DNA of 64,000 bases from Mytilus trossulus (taxonomy: Eukaryota; Mollusca; Bivalvia; Mytilida; Mytilidae). Position numbers and translations under genes: made by a program. This document shows positions 23,301 through 31,153 of the stretch, piece by piece. Position 1 is the first letter of the stretch; each line of letters begins with the position of its first letter. The notes under the pieces were generated by a model, which worked only from the letters and a program-made list of their open reading frames with translations, had not been told where the DNA came from and did not search any database. Where the stretch lies: positions 49,774,544 through 49,838,543 of the forward strand of contig NC_086380.1 in NCBI RefSeq assembly GCF_036588685.1, read 5' to 3'.

Positions 23301-25340
23301 TCGCACTTTCATTTTCTATGTTCAGTTGACCATAAAATTGGGGTCAAAACTATAATTTGGCATTAAAATTAGAAAGATCATATCATGGGGAACATGTGTA
23401 CTAAGTTTCAATTGGATTGGACTTCAACTTTATCGAAAACTACCTCGACCAAAAACTTTAACCTGAAGTGGGACGAATGAACGGACGAACGAACGAACGG
23501 AGGCACAGACCAGAAAACATAATGCCCCTCTACTATCATGACTATCGTAGATGGGGCATAAAAATCGTCAATACCAAATTTGACCTTAACTTTGTCATCA
23601 GTGTCAACATATTAAAATTTGAAAAGCTTAGTTTGAATGGTTCATGAGTAAATGCAACAACTTGAATGGAAATGCCATTTTACGACCTTTCAAGAACCAT
23701 AACTCCTGAACGGTAAAAGTCAAAATCGTCATTATTGAACTTGAACTCTATTTTGTCATCAGTCACAACATATAAAAATTTCAAAAGCTTTGGTTGAATG
23801 GTTCATGAGAAAATGCACGGACAAGACTGGAAACACCATTTTTCCATCTTTCAAGAACCATAACTCCTGAACGGTAGAAGTCAAAATCGCCATTATTGAA
23901 CTTGACCTTCATTTAGTAACAACATAATAAAATTTAAAAAGCTATGTTTGAACGGTTCATGAGTAAATGCACGGACACGACTGGAAACTTGATTTTCCAT
24001 CTTTTAAGAACCATAACTCCTGAACGGTAGAAGTTGAACGGTTTATGAGTTAATGCACGGACACGACTGGAAACTCCATTTTTCAATCTTTCATGAACCA
24101 TAACTCCTGAACGGTAAAGGTCAAAATCGTCATTATTGAACTTGACCTTCATTTAGTTGTCAGTAACAACATATTAAAATTTTAAAAGCTTAGGTTGAAC
24201 GGTTCATGAGTTCATGCACGGACAACATTTGATTGCCGCCCGCCCGACCGACCGCTGTACATCCCCAAATCAATAACCGACGTTTTTGTCCCAAAAATCC
24301 AGTTAAAAAAACAATTAGATTCATAAGAATGCTGCTATTAATTTTTTAGTGACAGGAATGGTATCACATTCTCGACAACTAGATAGCTTTCGTGGACTTC
24401 ATCCCCTCAAACCCACAACCAGCAGGTGCTTTTACATTGAGCAGTTGGCAACCCCTCAGACCCCATGCCAATGTTAGGGCGTACACGTAAAAATGTCCCA
24501 GCTACGCTACTGGCAGATGTAGATTTAATAGAAGTGTTGTAGACCTGGGGATATAAAGGTACATTGTAGTCTAACTAGTTGAGATAGGGGAGATCTTCTT
24601 TAGCTCAATTGGTTAGAGCGCTGCCTTTAGATACCGAGATTGAGGGCTCGAATCCCGCTGGTACCATCCATGGAAAATCACATCATTGGCGCTGCGAGCA
24701 ATTACTACTTGTACAAACAAGTGTATATAGATGCCTGGCAGGTTGATATGGTGATTGACCAGTGGTCATAGGATGACCATGACATATATCTAGGTGGAAC
24801 TGGCCAGAGGATTTCCGAGTAGATGTCTCGGGGTTGTACAGGTAGTGGACCTGTGAGTTGCTCGGATGGATGGTACGCAGCCCGAAAAAAGAAAAAGGGG
24901 AAGAGTGTTGTAGACCTGGGGATATAAAGGTAGTCTAACTAGTTGAGTTAGGGGAGATCTTCTTTAGCTCAATTGGTTAGAGCGCTGCCTTTAGATCCCG
25001 AGATTGAGGGTTCGGATCCCGCTGGTACCATCCATGGAAAATCACATCAGAATTTTTGTTTATCACTTGATTTCAAGCCCTCAGAAAATGGATAGTCATT
25101 ACATTTACTTTAAAGGTGTTATCCCTCATTTGAAGGGATATAAATTTCCCAACCTGTCAAAGCCAAAGGACGAACTTTGTCGAAGAAGAACCTATTAAAC
25201 ACAATGATAAGATGTTTAATGTGATTGAACCTTTGTTTACTTACTGGATTTTTCATTAATTTGTCAAGTCTCATTTTCTGTAATTCTGCAGGAGTTTTTG
25301 CAACAACAACATTTTTCTCACTTTTATCTTTTCCGTCCAT
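14123..25340 (-). CDS. PRKRIP1: PRKRIP1, spliceosome-associated RNA-binding protein
   Basis: Reconstructed from six exons: 25245-25340, 20009-20087, 17805-17905, 17145-17230, 15818-15885, 14123-14367 (complement); all junctions are GT-AG and all phases match, giving 224 codons. Human PRKRIP1 is about 184. Residues 8-32 ([20 protein letters not shown] then LMKNP) match the family N-terminus. [20 protein letters not shown] and [16 protein letters not shown] (about 48-79) are the hallmark segment of DUF1168 ([21 protein letters not shown] in vertebrates). A long basic/acidic helix follows ([37 protein letters not shown]). The C-terminal 80 residues are acidic and lineage-specific. In humans the protein binds double-stranded RNA, can inhibit the kinase PKR, and sits in the catalytic spliceosome near the U2 snRNP. 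It is nuclear. The family call is secure; the PKR role in a mollusc is not implied. Confidence 0.93.
14368..15817 (-). other. PRKRIP1 intron 5
   Basis: 1450 bp, donor GTATGG and acceptor TTTTAG on the minus strand. No second gene, RNA or clear transposon is seen. Open frames at 15078-15299 and 15533-15721 on the other strand are short, hydrophobic and A+T-driven. Confidence 0.7.
15818..15885 (-). CDS. PRKRIP1: PRKRIP1 exon 5
   Basis: 68 bp between acceptor TTTTTTACCAG and donor G|GTATGG. Encodes [20 protein letters not shown] plus ES, residues 122-143, the lysine-rich tract that in the family follows the TAKRRKKR segment and probably holds nuclear localisation and RNA-contact residues. Confidence 0.88.
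15886..17144 (-). other. PRKRIP1 intron 4
   Basis: 1259 bp, donor GTTGTA, acceptor TACCAG. Holds no gene. Near 16715-16795 the plus strand reads GAAGAAGGCCATACATAATA followed by GCTGAAACGTTTGG and an A+T-rich end, which resembles the terminal portion of a retroelement; confidence in that sub-feature is low. Confidence 0.65.
17145..17230 (-). CDS. PRKRIP1: PRKRIP1 exon 4
   Basis: 86 bp, acceptor TTTTGATTTAG, donor AAAAG|GTTGTA (not a strong donor, but the phase joins exactly to exon 5 as AG|A, Arg). Encodes residues 93-120, [20 protein letters not shown] and RTAKKRAK, matching the conserved 'D.EFQKRLEKNK..AEE.TAKRRKKR' helix of the family. Confidence 0.9.
17231..17804 (-). other. PRKRIP1 intron 3
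   Basis: 574 bp, donor GTAAGA, acceptor TTTAG. No further feature is supported. The 119-codon open frame at 17226-17585 on the minus strand overlaps exon 4 only at its end and is intron sequence read through. Confidence 0.7.
17805..17905 (-). CDS. PRKRIP1: PRKRIP1 exon 3, the diagnostic exon
   Basis: 101 bp, acceptor TTGTTGACAG, donor CGA|GTAAGA. Encodes the end of the split Gly codon and residues 60-92: [20 protein letters not shown] then [13 protein letters not shown]. This is the most conserved block of PRKRIP1/DUF1168 and fixes the gene's identity. Confidence 0.95.
18020..19339. mobile_element. TIR element, TGTGACC ends, about 1.3 kb
   Basis: Both ends share about 50 bp of inverted repeat: AATATGTGACC then GCCA.GACAT and CAGGCTTATGGAGGTAGAAC GTCATTG on the left, and its reverse complement ending GGTCACATATT on the right. 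If the repeat proper starts at TGTGACC, a TA dinucleotide lies at each side, as for Tc1/mariner-type insertions; the boundaries could also be one or two bases further out. There is no transposase. The interior carries a 247-bp-period direct duplication (18339-18800). Confidence 0.8.
18339..18802. repeat. Two-copy direct repeat, period 247 bp
   Basis: CTTTCATAAATGAAG occurs at 18339 and 18586; both are followed by GTTACGCGTCGCATACTATG, then TTTAGAGACATGCAT and later AACTTCAT.TCAACAAGTT. The duplication is internal to the TGTGACC element. Confidence 0.85.
19575..19955. repeat. Degenerate minisatellite, units about 55-70 bp
   Basis: Five or so variants of a unit with TATGTTCTTTTTTACCCTTC, then CTTCTGGAAGAT, a T-rich part and TTCATTGTGT follow one another. 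Two units (19660-19735) are nearly identical and the rest diverge. Overlapping open frames in this array simply reflect the repeat. Confidence 0.75.
20009..20087 (-). CDS. PRKRIP1: PRKRIP1 exon 2
   Basis: 79 bp, acceptor TTCTGTTTTCAG, donor TTTGGG|GTAAAA with the exon ending after the first base of a Gly codon. Encodes residues 33-58, [20 protein letters not shown] and FIRNVW, equivalent to the 'VPIPEK..W.PRPPPEFVRDVM' stretch of the vertebrate protein. Confidence 0.92.
20551..21622. mobile_element. TIR element with GGAACAAATTTTT ends
   Basis: CAAAAATTTGTTCCTGTG at 20551 is an inverted match of CACGCAGGAACAAATTTTTTG ending 21622. The interior is rich in GTTCC/GGAAC and GTGAAAT words, and a direct repeat (ACCTGGTGAAATAAGTTCTG at about 20663 and 20757) forms subterminal arrays. 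No transposase is encoded; the minus-strand open frame at 21294-21488 has no recognisable domain. The superfamily is not determined. Confidence 0.6.
21679..21734. repeat. Two-copy tandem repeat, 27-29 bp
   Basis: AACTATATATATACATGATA followed by CATGTAT is repeated at once, with one extra AT in the second copy. A simple-sequence expansion. Confidence 0.9.
22831..22914 (+). repeat. 'TAATCCTGGTA' dispersed repeat, copy 1
   Basis: GAGCGTCACTGATGAGTCTT followed by ATGTAGACAAAACGCGTG and TTATAATCCTGGTAATTTTG. About 85 bp long and nearly identical to 43605-43696; it is inverted at 44005-44096. It behaves like the tail of a SINE or retroelement that is abundant in mussels (from memory). Confidence 0.8.
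22996..23560. repeat. Composite dispersed repeat with 167-bp dimer
   Basis: Starts near ACAAGAGGCTGTCACAACGA. A unit beginning CACTATAATTTTCCATGTTC at 23139 is repeated from about 23306 (CACTTTCATTTTCTATGTTC), period about 167 bp, with shared AACATGTGTACTAAGTTTCA. It ends in a GAAC-type tetranucleotide run and AATGCCCCTCTACTATC..GATGGGGCATAA, words I recognise from bivalve repeats. Confidence 0.75.
23570..24300. repeat. Tandem array, about 153-161 bp unit, four diverged copies
   Basis: The anchor CCATAACTCCTGAACGGTA begins at 23697, 23858, 24011 and 24098, so the spacings are 161, 153 and 87 bp; the last is a unit with an internal deletion. Each unit also has TTGAACTTGA, AAAAGCTTAGGTTGAACGG or variants, and GCACGGACA. 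The array ends in CCCGCCCGACCGACCGC. The 72-codon minus-strand open frame inside is the array itself. Confidence 0.85.
24592..24668 (+). repeat. tRNA-like SINE head, copy 1 (not a functional tRNA)
   Basis: The internal A box TAGCTCAATTGG (24601-24612) fits the consensus fully, and GCTC..GAGC forms a perfect D stem. The B box GGCTCGAATCC (24645-24655) differs by one base. The acceptor stem does not pair with the 3' end and the anticodon stem (CTGCC against ACCGA) is broken, so this is a tRNA-derived repeat that may retain a pol III promoter. Confidence 0.7.
24956..25032 (+). repeat. tRNA-like SINE head, copy 2
   Basis: Same structure as the copy 371 bp upstream: A box intact at 24965-24976; B box GGTTCGGATCC at 25009-25019, with a different single change from consensus than copy 1. 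The acceptor and anticodon stems are likewise unpaired. Confidence 0.7.
25245..25340 (-). CDS. PRKRIP1: PRKRIP1 exon 1 (start codon exon)
   Basis: The ATG at 25338-25340 begins [20 protein letters not shown] and [12 protein letters not shown] (residues 1-32), matching the vertebrate '..[23 protein letters not shown]'. The exon ends exactly at a consensus donor CCA|GTAAGT in phase 0. An in-frame GTG lies two codons upstream, but ATG in context GAAAATGG is the natural start. Confidence 0.92.
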
Positions 25341-26110
25341 TTTCACACTAAGCTGGATCTCAGCTGACTACTATACTTTGTTCAGTTTGAGTGAAGCGAA
25401 TACAAGCGGATTCCAGTTTATTTCGAAGCGTTTATTTTCACATTTTCACACCGGATATCTAGTTTTTTCACTAAATTCGGAAACAAATGTCGGGTATGCT
25501 TGCAAAACAAAACCTTGGTGAACCTGATTATGAATTTATTTTACTCATGAGCAGTTGGAATTGAAAATTGTATGATAATTTGTAAGTTATCGTATTTCTA
25601 CTGTGCTGTCAATGTATCCCTTATATGCTGTATGATATAAAAATCTAAAATAATCAAAAACATAAAATCCGGATTTTCAACATCTTTTTCAATCCCGAGG
25701 ACTTCCGAAAAAAAATCTTTCAATTTTCATTGGTTATAAATTGTGCCATATACAAAATTCAAATGGTCATGAAAATGGTAAACAAAGCTGACAATTTATG
25801 TCTTTGCTGCTTGCAACTAAGTCATTTAATCCATTACCCAGTTAAACATACTTTTAAATATGTACTTTTCAAATTTGACATAGCAAACAAAATATACACG
25901 AAGTAGTTTAGAGTGGACCAGTTTGATGAGTCCCATATTAAAAGGCTAAAACCATGCATGTTTTTCTCATAACGATGATCATGTCTGCTGATAAACCTTC
26001 CTCATGTTTCTAAACTGTTTGATATAGGGCAACTCAAAATATTGGCAAATAATAACCAGTCTTCTCTCAAAAAAAATCACAGTTACTCAATTTTATTACG
26101 GCTCAATATC
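25341..26110. other. PRKRIP1 5' flank, no second gene
   Basis: The first 100 bp or so upstream (minus sense) of the PRKRIP1 start contain AGCGGATTCC and a few CpGs and probably hold its promoter and 5' untranslated region; no TATA box is obvious at a fixed distance. Beyond about 25500 the sequence is A+T-rich with nothing recognisable. Confidence 0.45.
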
Positions 26111-26718
26111 ATAACGGTACCCAAATTGCACCTATTTAGCAAAAATTGCAGTAGAAATCTTACATGATTTCCTAGAGACTAAACAAGTTGTATTTTTATG
26201 ATCAGGAAGTATGCACATCTTTCAACATAGGTAAATATATTTAAATAAACACAAAACGTTTACAGTATTTATCAATAGATGAAGTGTTTACTGAAAAAGG
26301 AAAATGTACTGAAACGTCGCCATGCGACGTCATCAAACTGTCATCTTTTTAAAATTAGCAAATACAATATGTTTCAAGTATCCATTTCTTTAAAAAAGAA
26401 GAGTAAGCATGGACAAATATCCAATTGTTCAAAATATTTGAAAAAAATAAACAGAAGCTTTGTTATTCGACTTTTGACGATGCAAATTTAAGCATGGATG
26501 CAATTTGGGTACTCCTCATTACAGAATCATTGATGGTTTGGAGGTTAGTTCAAATGAGTCCATATGAATTGAAAATCAAATTGGTGTACCTCTATAATAA
26601 AGAAGGATACGGCTACAAAATAAACACAAAATGGAAATGATTGTCTTGATCATAAAAAGACGTACATGTAGTTGAAAAAACTGTCAAAATAGGTGCAATT
26701 TGGGTACTGTCACGTTAT
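26111..26718. mobile_element. Small TIR element, GTACCCAAATTGCACCTATTT ends
   Basis: GTACCCAAATTGCACCTATT at 26117 is the exact inverted match of AATAGGTGCAATTTGGGTAC near 26688-26707. ATAACG extends the match outward on both sides, with a 4-base insertion on the right. An extra inner copy (GCAATTTGGGTACT) is near 26500. The roughly 600-bp element has two small overlapping open frames without known domains, so it is probably non-autonomous. Confidence 0.75.
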
Positions 26719-26767
26719 ATATAAACAAGACAGACAAATATATTTCACAGCACAGGATAAACACTTG

Positions 26768-26885
26768 ACTATAATATCACTGATAGTCACAAATAGAGAT
26801 AATGTTAATGAGCAAATGTAGCGCCAAGACTATATCACTGATAGTCCCAAATTAGTGTTAATGTTAATGAGCAAACATAGTGCCA
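26768..26885. repeat. Two-copy tandem repeat, 58 bp
   Basis: TATCACTGATAGTC occurs at 26775 and 26833, each followed by AATGTTAATGAGCAAA and a G.GCCAA end. The copies differ at several positions. Confidence 0.85.
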
Positions 26886-27158
26886 ATCCATTAGAAATAA
26901 TTAAATACAATAAGCCAAACAGATCGTTTAAACAAGCCAAACCAACGGCCGCCAAAAAACAAACAAATGTACATGTGTTGAACAAAGATTTACACAAATT
27001 AGTTTAAATAACATCTAAACAATACACAATTTAAGCTTGTTAATCTAGCATTGAAGAAATAATATCAAGCAAAAACTAAATTAAAGCAAGCAAGGAAGAA
27101 ACAATATCGAACCTTAACACATTTTTTTCTCCATACAAGAAGCTTAAGCCATACCTCA

Positions 27159-28286
27159 CAGTGGTCTCGCTAGCCCAAAATAGAAGGGCGCCGCGCCCTG
27201 GGTGCCTTCATCAGAGCCCTTCTGCCCTGACGTCTTTTTCCGAAATTCTCTTGTGCCGTTTTGGTGAAATTTTGTTTTATCGATTTCTGATTTCCAAATT
27301 AATTACATATATGACACCTGCATGACCTGTGTGATTGCCCCCAGGTTAATCATGTCATTACAATCAATTACAATGGTAAAGACTTCAAAGGTGTTAATAA
27401 CTAGGTAAATTAATTAGGACAATGTATCTTTTTGTCATACTTTTGATGAATGTGTCAGCGAGTGTATGTCGGCATTTTCGATCTCCAAGTCACAATGGAG
27501 AAGTGTATACATGAAGACTTTCATGACTTAAAAATTGAATTTAAGTCATCAAAATAAAACTATGCCTTTACTGAAATGCCTTCCATCTCAACTGACATGA
27601 CTGATCTCAACTTGTTAACGACAAACACAGTTTTTAATTAACGCAAACGTGGTGGAAATTCATTTTGGAGTTACTTCCCCTGTTTTAGCTTGTTACAAAT
27701 TTGTGCTCTAAAAATATTATCTAGTATCAAAAAAAGGAATAAATCACCAATTGAATATATAATAACATAATAATGTTATCTGAAAGATATTAACTGTCTT
27801 TGAACATATTGAAAAAAATATATTGCAATTTCTACTTGATAATTATACTTTTTATTAGTAATCCATGTTCTAAACATTGTTAAATTAGTATTGCACTCAG
27901 CTTTGAAAGTTCTGACCTTGCAATGGCTGTATAGCCAGTCAATGTAGTTAAAAACTTCTATTTGTTGTATTAAGAGTTGTAATCAAACCATAACCTTTGA
28001 TAATGAGTAGAGTGAAGTTAAACTATAAAAAACATAATAATAAATTGTATGTTGATGAAGATGTACTATATCATACATAACTACACAAACAATGAAATAA
28101 AGACTATAGTTGTAATCCATCTTTATTTTAAAAAAAACCAACATATACAGTAAAAAAAAAAGATTTGTTAACTCGTGATACACACAGAAACGTAGACAAA
28201 AAAATGAGCAGTGCCTTTTCTTATCATAAAAAGTGCCCTGCCCTCCACTGGCACCCTGCCCCTTTTGATTTCTAGCTAGAGCACTG
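27159..28286. mobile_element. hAT-like element, CAGTG ends, 5-bp flanking repeat
   Basis: The left end is CAGTGGTCTCGCTAGC and the right end, in reverse complement, CAGTGCTCTAGCTAG; similarity continues inward through an A-run and a GGGC-rich patch. CCTCA abuts both ends directly and is the likely target duplication. Subterminal G+C-rich sequence (GGGCGCCGCGCCCTGG on the left, CCCTGCCCTCC on the right) is followed by an A+T-rich interior without a transposase. CAGTG termini point to hAT; the 5-bp duplication is atypical. Confidence 0.7.
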
Positions 28287-29586
28287 CCTCATATGAAAAG
28301 AAACAGCACCCTACAGTGTGAAAAATACTCACTTAAAAAAGTTCCTTACCTGCAATATGAAATTAAAAGTATTAGTACATAAAATAAATAAAATCATCAC
28401 CATGATCACAACATCATACAAAAAAATAAAAAGTAATACCACTACATATTAACATGATTAAGGACAAGGCCTGAAAAAAAATTTTGAGTTTCTGGTAACC
28501 CGACCAACCCTGCTTTTTAGCCCCGACCCTAATTTTTTTATTGGATCTTCAAACAAAAAAAATTGTCAACTCAGCCTGTTTCATGTGTTTATGACACAGG
28601 CTTCTGTTTATCGACATAATAAATGATCTAACTTGCTTCTACTGGCACAGTAAGCCAGTAAAACGTTTTATTAATGTCAAAAGGTATTCCAAATAGGTTA
28701 AAATCCAAGAAATTTGCACAGCAAGTGGTTCAAAAACATTGCAAATGGCACACTTCTGGTTTTTGAAACTAATTACAGACCTGGACTTGGAAAACCATGA
28801 TAATTTTCTGGATTACGTTTACAATGTAAAAAAAAAAATGTAAAAAAATTTAAAAAAAGAATTCCGACCTACCGAACCCATTTTTCAAAACGATGCTACC
28901 CGAAACACAGATTATTTCTTATTAGGCCCAAGATAAGCAAATGAAAAATAAGAAGAATAATATCAACCATAGACTAAAAAACTAAAGGAAGTATGGCAGA
29001 AACATGAAATTCAACCATTTCCTTAATCTTCAAACCCGTTTCCTCAAATCTACAGTACAGGTCGAGGAAGAATACCAGAGAAAGCAATAACCATATATCA
29101 TGTATATATAAGGAAATAATAAATTTCAAATGTACTGCAAATTCCTAGACACAAAAATATAAAAGCATTCTTTATCCAAGTAACAAATTAACAATTCAAA
29201 ATAAAGAATGCTCGGAACAATTTCAAACAATTATTAAAAATGATTGGGTGTTGAATTCCATCCTATATTTGTTGATATGTTGATAAATATACATTTTATT
29301 CAAAGTCTCATGCAAACAAGACCGGAACAGGAAGTAGATCTGGAAAAAGAATTAACTATTTTGAGTTCATTACATGTAGTATATTTAAATGAAAAATTAG
29401 GGAATTTTCCCGTTTTTTGGGGGTTTTTTTTATTGATTTTTCCACTGTAAGTGGGGACTTCGTCCAAATATAAAATAACCCGCTACAAACTGCAAAGACA
29501 ATGCTTCAACCTCTTTTCTTAAGTAAATGAATTGTTTATGTCTGAATTTCTTTAATTATCAATAAAAAAATTGATGTTTCATCAAC
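28287..29586. other. No gene seen between two DNA elements
   Basis: A+T-rich, with A- and T-homopolymers near 28815-28860 and 29410-29435. Around 28480-28560 (CCCGACCAACCC..AGCCCCGACCCT) and 28862-28905 (CGACCTACCGAACCC) there is a low-level repeat signal that I cannot assign. No RNA gene or credible exon was found. Confidence 0.55.
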
Positions 29587-29592
29587 TTAGTA

Positions 29593-30857
29593 CAGAGCTC
29601 CAGATAAGCTGCGTAATTGTGGATCATGCAATACAAATAATAGAAAACCCAATGCAATTGTCCATTGCAGGGTTCAATAACCCAATTAATTCACAGGAAA
29701 ACCCAAATATATGTCAAAACCATGAGTTCTCAACCCTTTTGTTGGCTCCCGTTTGCGTTATTTACCCTTATCTGTTTTCACTTGTTTGGTAAATCTATTT
29801 TTATTATATTTATAATTGGAAATGTCCTTTCGTTCTAAAAATAGTTCCCTGCATCAAGTAGCTGAAATGGGTCCCTGTTGGAATTTTCCCTTGCTCAAAA
29901 GGTACATGTGTTTTTGAAATCATTTCGATCTTCTCGGCGTTTATCCAATAAGCGTTTGTCATGTTGTCATATTTTTTTTCGAATTGTTCGAGATTTATCA
30001 TAACATACATTGAATTAAAACGAAAGTGAATGTCGGATAAAATATTGATTAGAAACATGTTTTCAGCTTCTTTTGAATAACAGTGAGGGAAAGATATGAT
30101 GATAACAACAGTCAGCAAGTGTTTTTAGGAAGCGTCCTTCGAACGCATGGGCGTGTTTGCGTACCTAAACAAGAACATTGCTAATAAACACTTCGTCAAA
30201 AACTGAATCAGTTGCCGTTAGAAAATGTGAAAGGCCAAATGATATCAACTATGAAATGATATGTAATTGGAAACCAAAAGTTTAAATAAGGGATAACTTA
30301 ACCCAGATTTATGTAAATTGAATAAAACAAAACATTCAAGTATAATTAGAGTTTATATACTATTTTTTTGTCGTTTTACAGTTAATGAGTGAATACACAC
30401 ACAAACATTCCTCTCAGAATTTTTATATAAAGGTATATAAGAGAAAAAAAGATCCGAGACGAGTGCCTTGGAATACACATGTCCGTTATTTACAGTTTAC
30501 ACAAGTTGTTAGAAAATACAAAACTGGCAGAAGGTTTGAAACGGGACACAAATTAACTTACAATTGCTCGTCAGTGAATTAAGAAAATAAAACAGCTATA
30601 GCACATATTATTCAAAGAAAGAAACATATTTAAAATGGAAAAACATCCGGGGTTGATATTGCCTAAATATTCAATAGTGTGTTGATGAAAAAACCCAATT
30701 CATTAAGGAGCTTGGTGGTGAAAGACCCAATCTGATATTAACTTGAGGGGTGAATTGGAATTGATAATGCAATTAAAAATCTGTATCACCCAATTGCACT
30801 TACATAAGAAAATGGTGGGTAAAAACCCCAATTTGTGAATTCTTATCTGGAGCTCTG
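29593..30857. mobile_element. hAT-like element, CAGAGCTCC ends, 6-bp target duplication
   Basis: CAGAGCTCCAGATAAG at 29593 is an inverted match of CTTATCTGGAGCTCTG ending 30857. TTAGTA lies immediately outside both ends (29587-29592 and 30858-30863) as a perfect 6-bp duplication. The interior has ACCCAAT-type words near both ends (for example AAAACCCAATGCAATTG and AAAACCCCAATTTG). The 102-codon minus-strand open frame at 29810-30118 does not match a family I know. The element ends about 10-20 bp before the CpG-rich 5' end of the next gene. Confidence 0.8.
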
Positions 30858-30863
30858 TTAGTA

Positions 30864-31010
30864 AAAATTGAAAATGTCCGATGACGGAAGCGACTGAAAG
30901 CGAGTATTGTAAGCAACAGGGCGCTTTTGGGGGTTGGGGAAAGGGAAGTGACGGCCGGGAAAGCAACTTCTTCGCTAAAGTCGCCTGGAAGCGTGAGCCC
31001 TGCCTGTTAT
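30864..31010 (+). promoter_or_regulatory. CpG-rich 5' end of the AT-hook protein gene
   Basis: About eleven CpGs fall within roughly 140 bp (for example TCCGATGACGGAAGCGACTG and GTGACGGCCGGG), in sharp contrast with the CpG-poor surroundings. A candidate donor T|GTAAGC at 30909 and the acceptor TTTTGTAG before 31057 would make 30864-30908 a non-coding first exon. Reading through instead gives a 94-codon frame (30881-31165), but that would place intron-like hydrophobic sequence in the protein. The exact start of transcription cannot be told from sequence. Confidence 0.5.
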
Positions 31011-31057
31011 ATTTCATTGGTATTTTGGTATTAATTTACACACTTTTCTTTTGTAGA

Positions 31058-31153
31058 ATGAATGAATTGAAGTTAGAAATGGATAAACGTGACAAAAAAA
31101 GAAGAAGATCAGTCAGACTTTTATCTCAAACAGAAGAGATAGAAAAAGCTTTG
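31058..31153 (+). CDS. AT-hook protein gene, first coding exon
   Basis: Starts at ATG one base after acceptor TTTCTTTTGTAG and encodes MNELKLEMDKRDKKRRRSVR LLSQTEEIEKAL (32 codons), ending TTG|GTAAAA in phase 0. RRRSV is the first of the basic-Ser sites. The ATG overlaps a second one (ATGAATGAA) in another frame. Confidence 0.7.

Larger units (their letters stand above)
24534..25049. repeat. Direct repeat (period 371 bp) carrying tRNA-like sequence
   Basis: GTGTTGTAGACCTGGGGATA starts at 24534 and again at 24905; about 145-150 bp are repeated with few differences (one 7-bp indel), down to CCATGGAAAATCACATCA. Between the copies is unique sequence ending in an A-rich tract (GAAAAAAGAAAAAGGGG). 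This layout fits a tRNA-headed SINE unit followed by the head of a second unit. Confidence 0.85.
20088..25244 (-). other. PRKRIP1 intron 1
   Basis: 5157 bp, donor CCA|GTAAGT, acceptor TTTTCAG. It holds, in plus-strand order, a 1.07-kb TIR element (20551-21622), a dispersed repeat (22831-22914), tandem arrays (23000-24300) and a duplicated tRNA-like unit (24534-25049). The interval 21740-22830 has no recognisable feature except an A-run near 21845. Confidence 0.8.

Noticed and set aside
24592..24668. A functional tRNA gene
   Set aside because: The D arm and A box are good, but the acceptor stem (GATCTTC against TGGTACC) and the anticodon stem do not pair.
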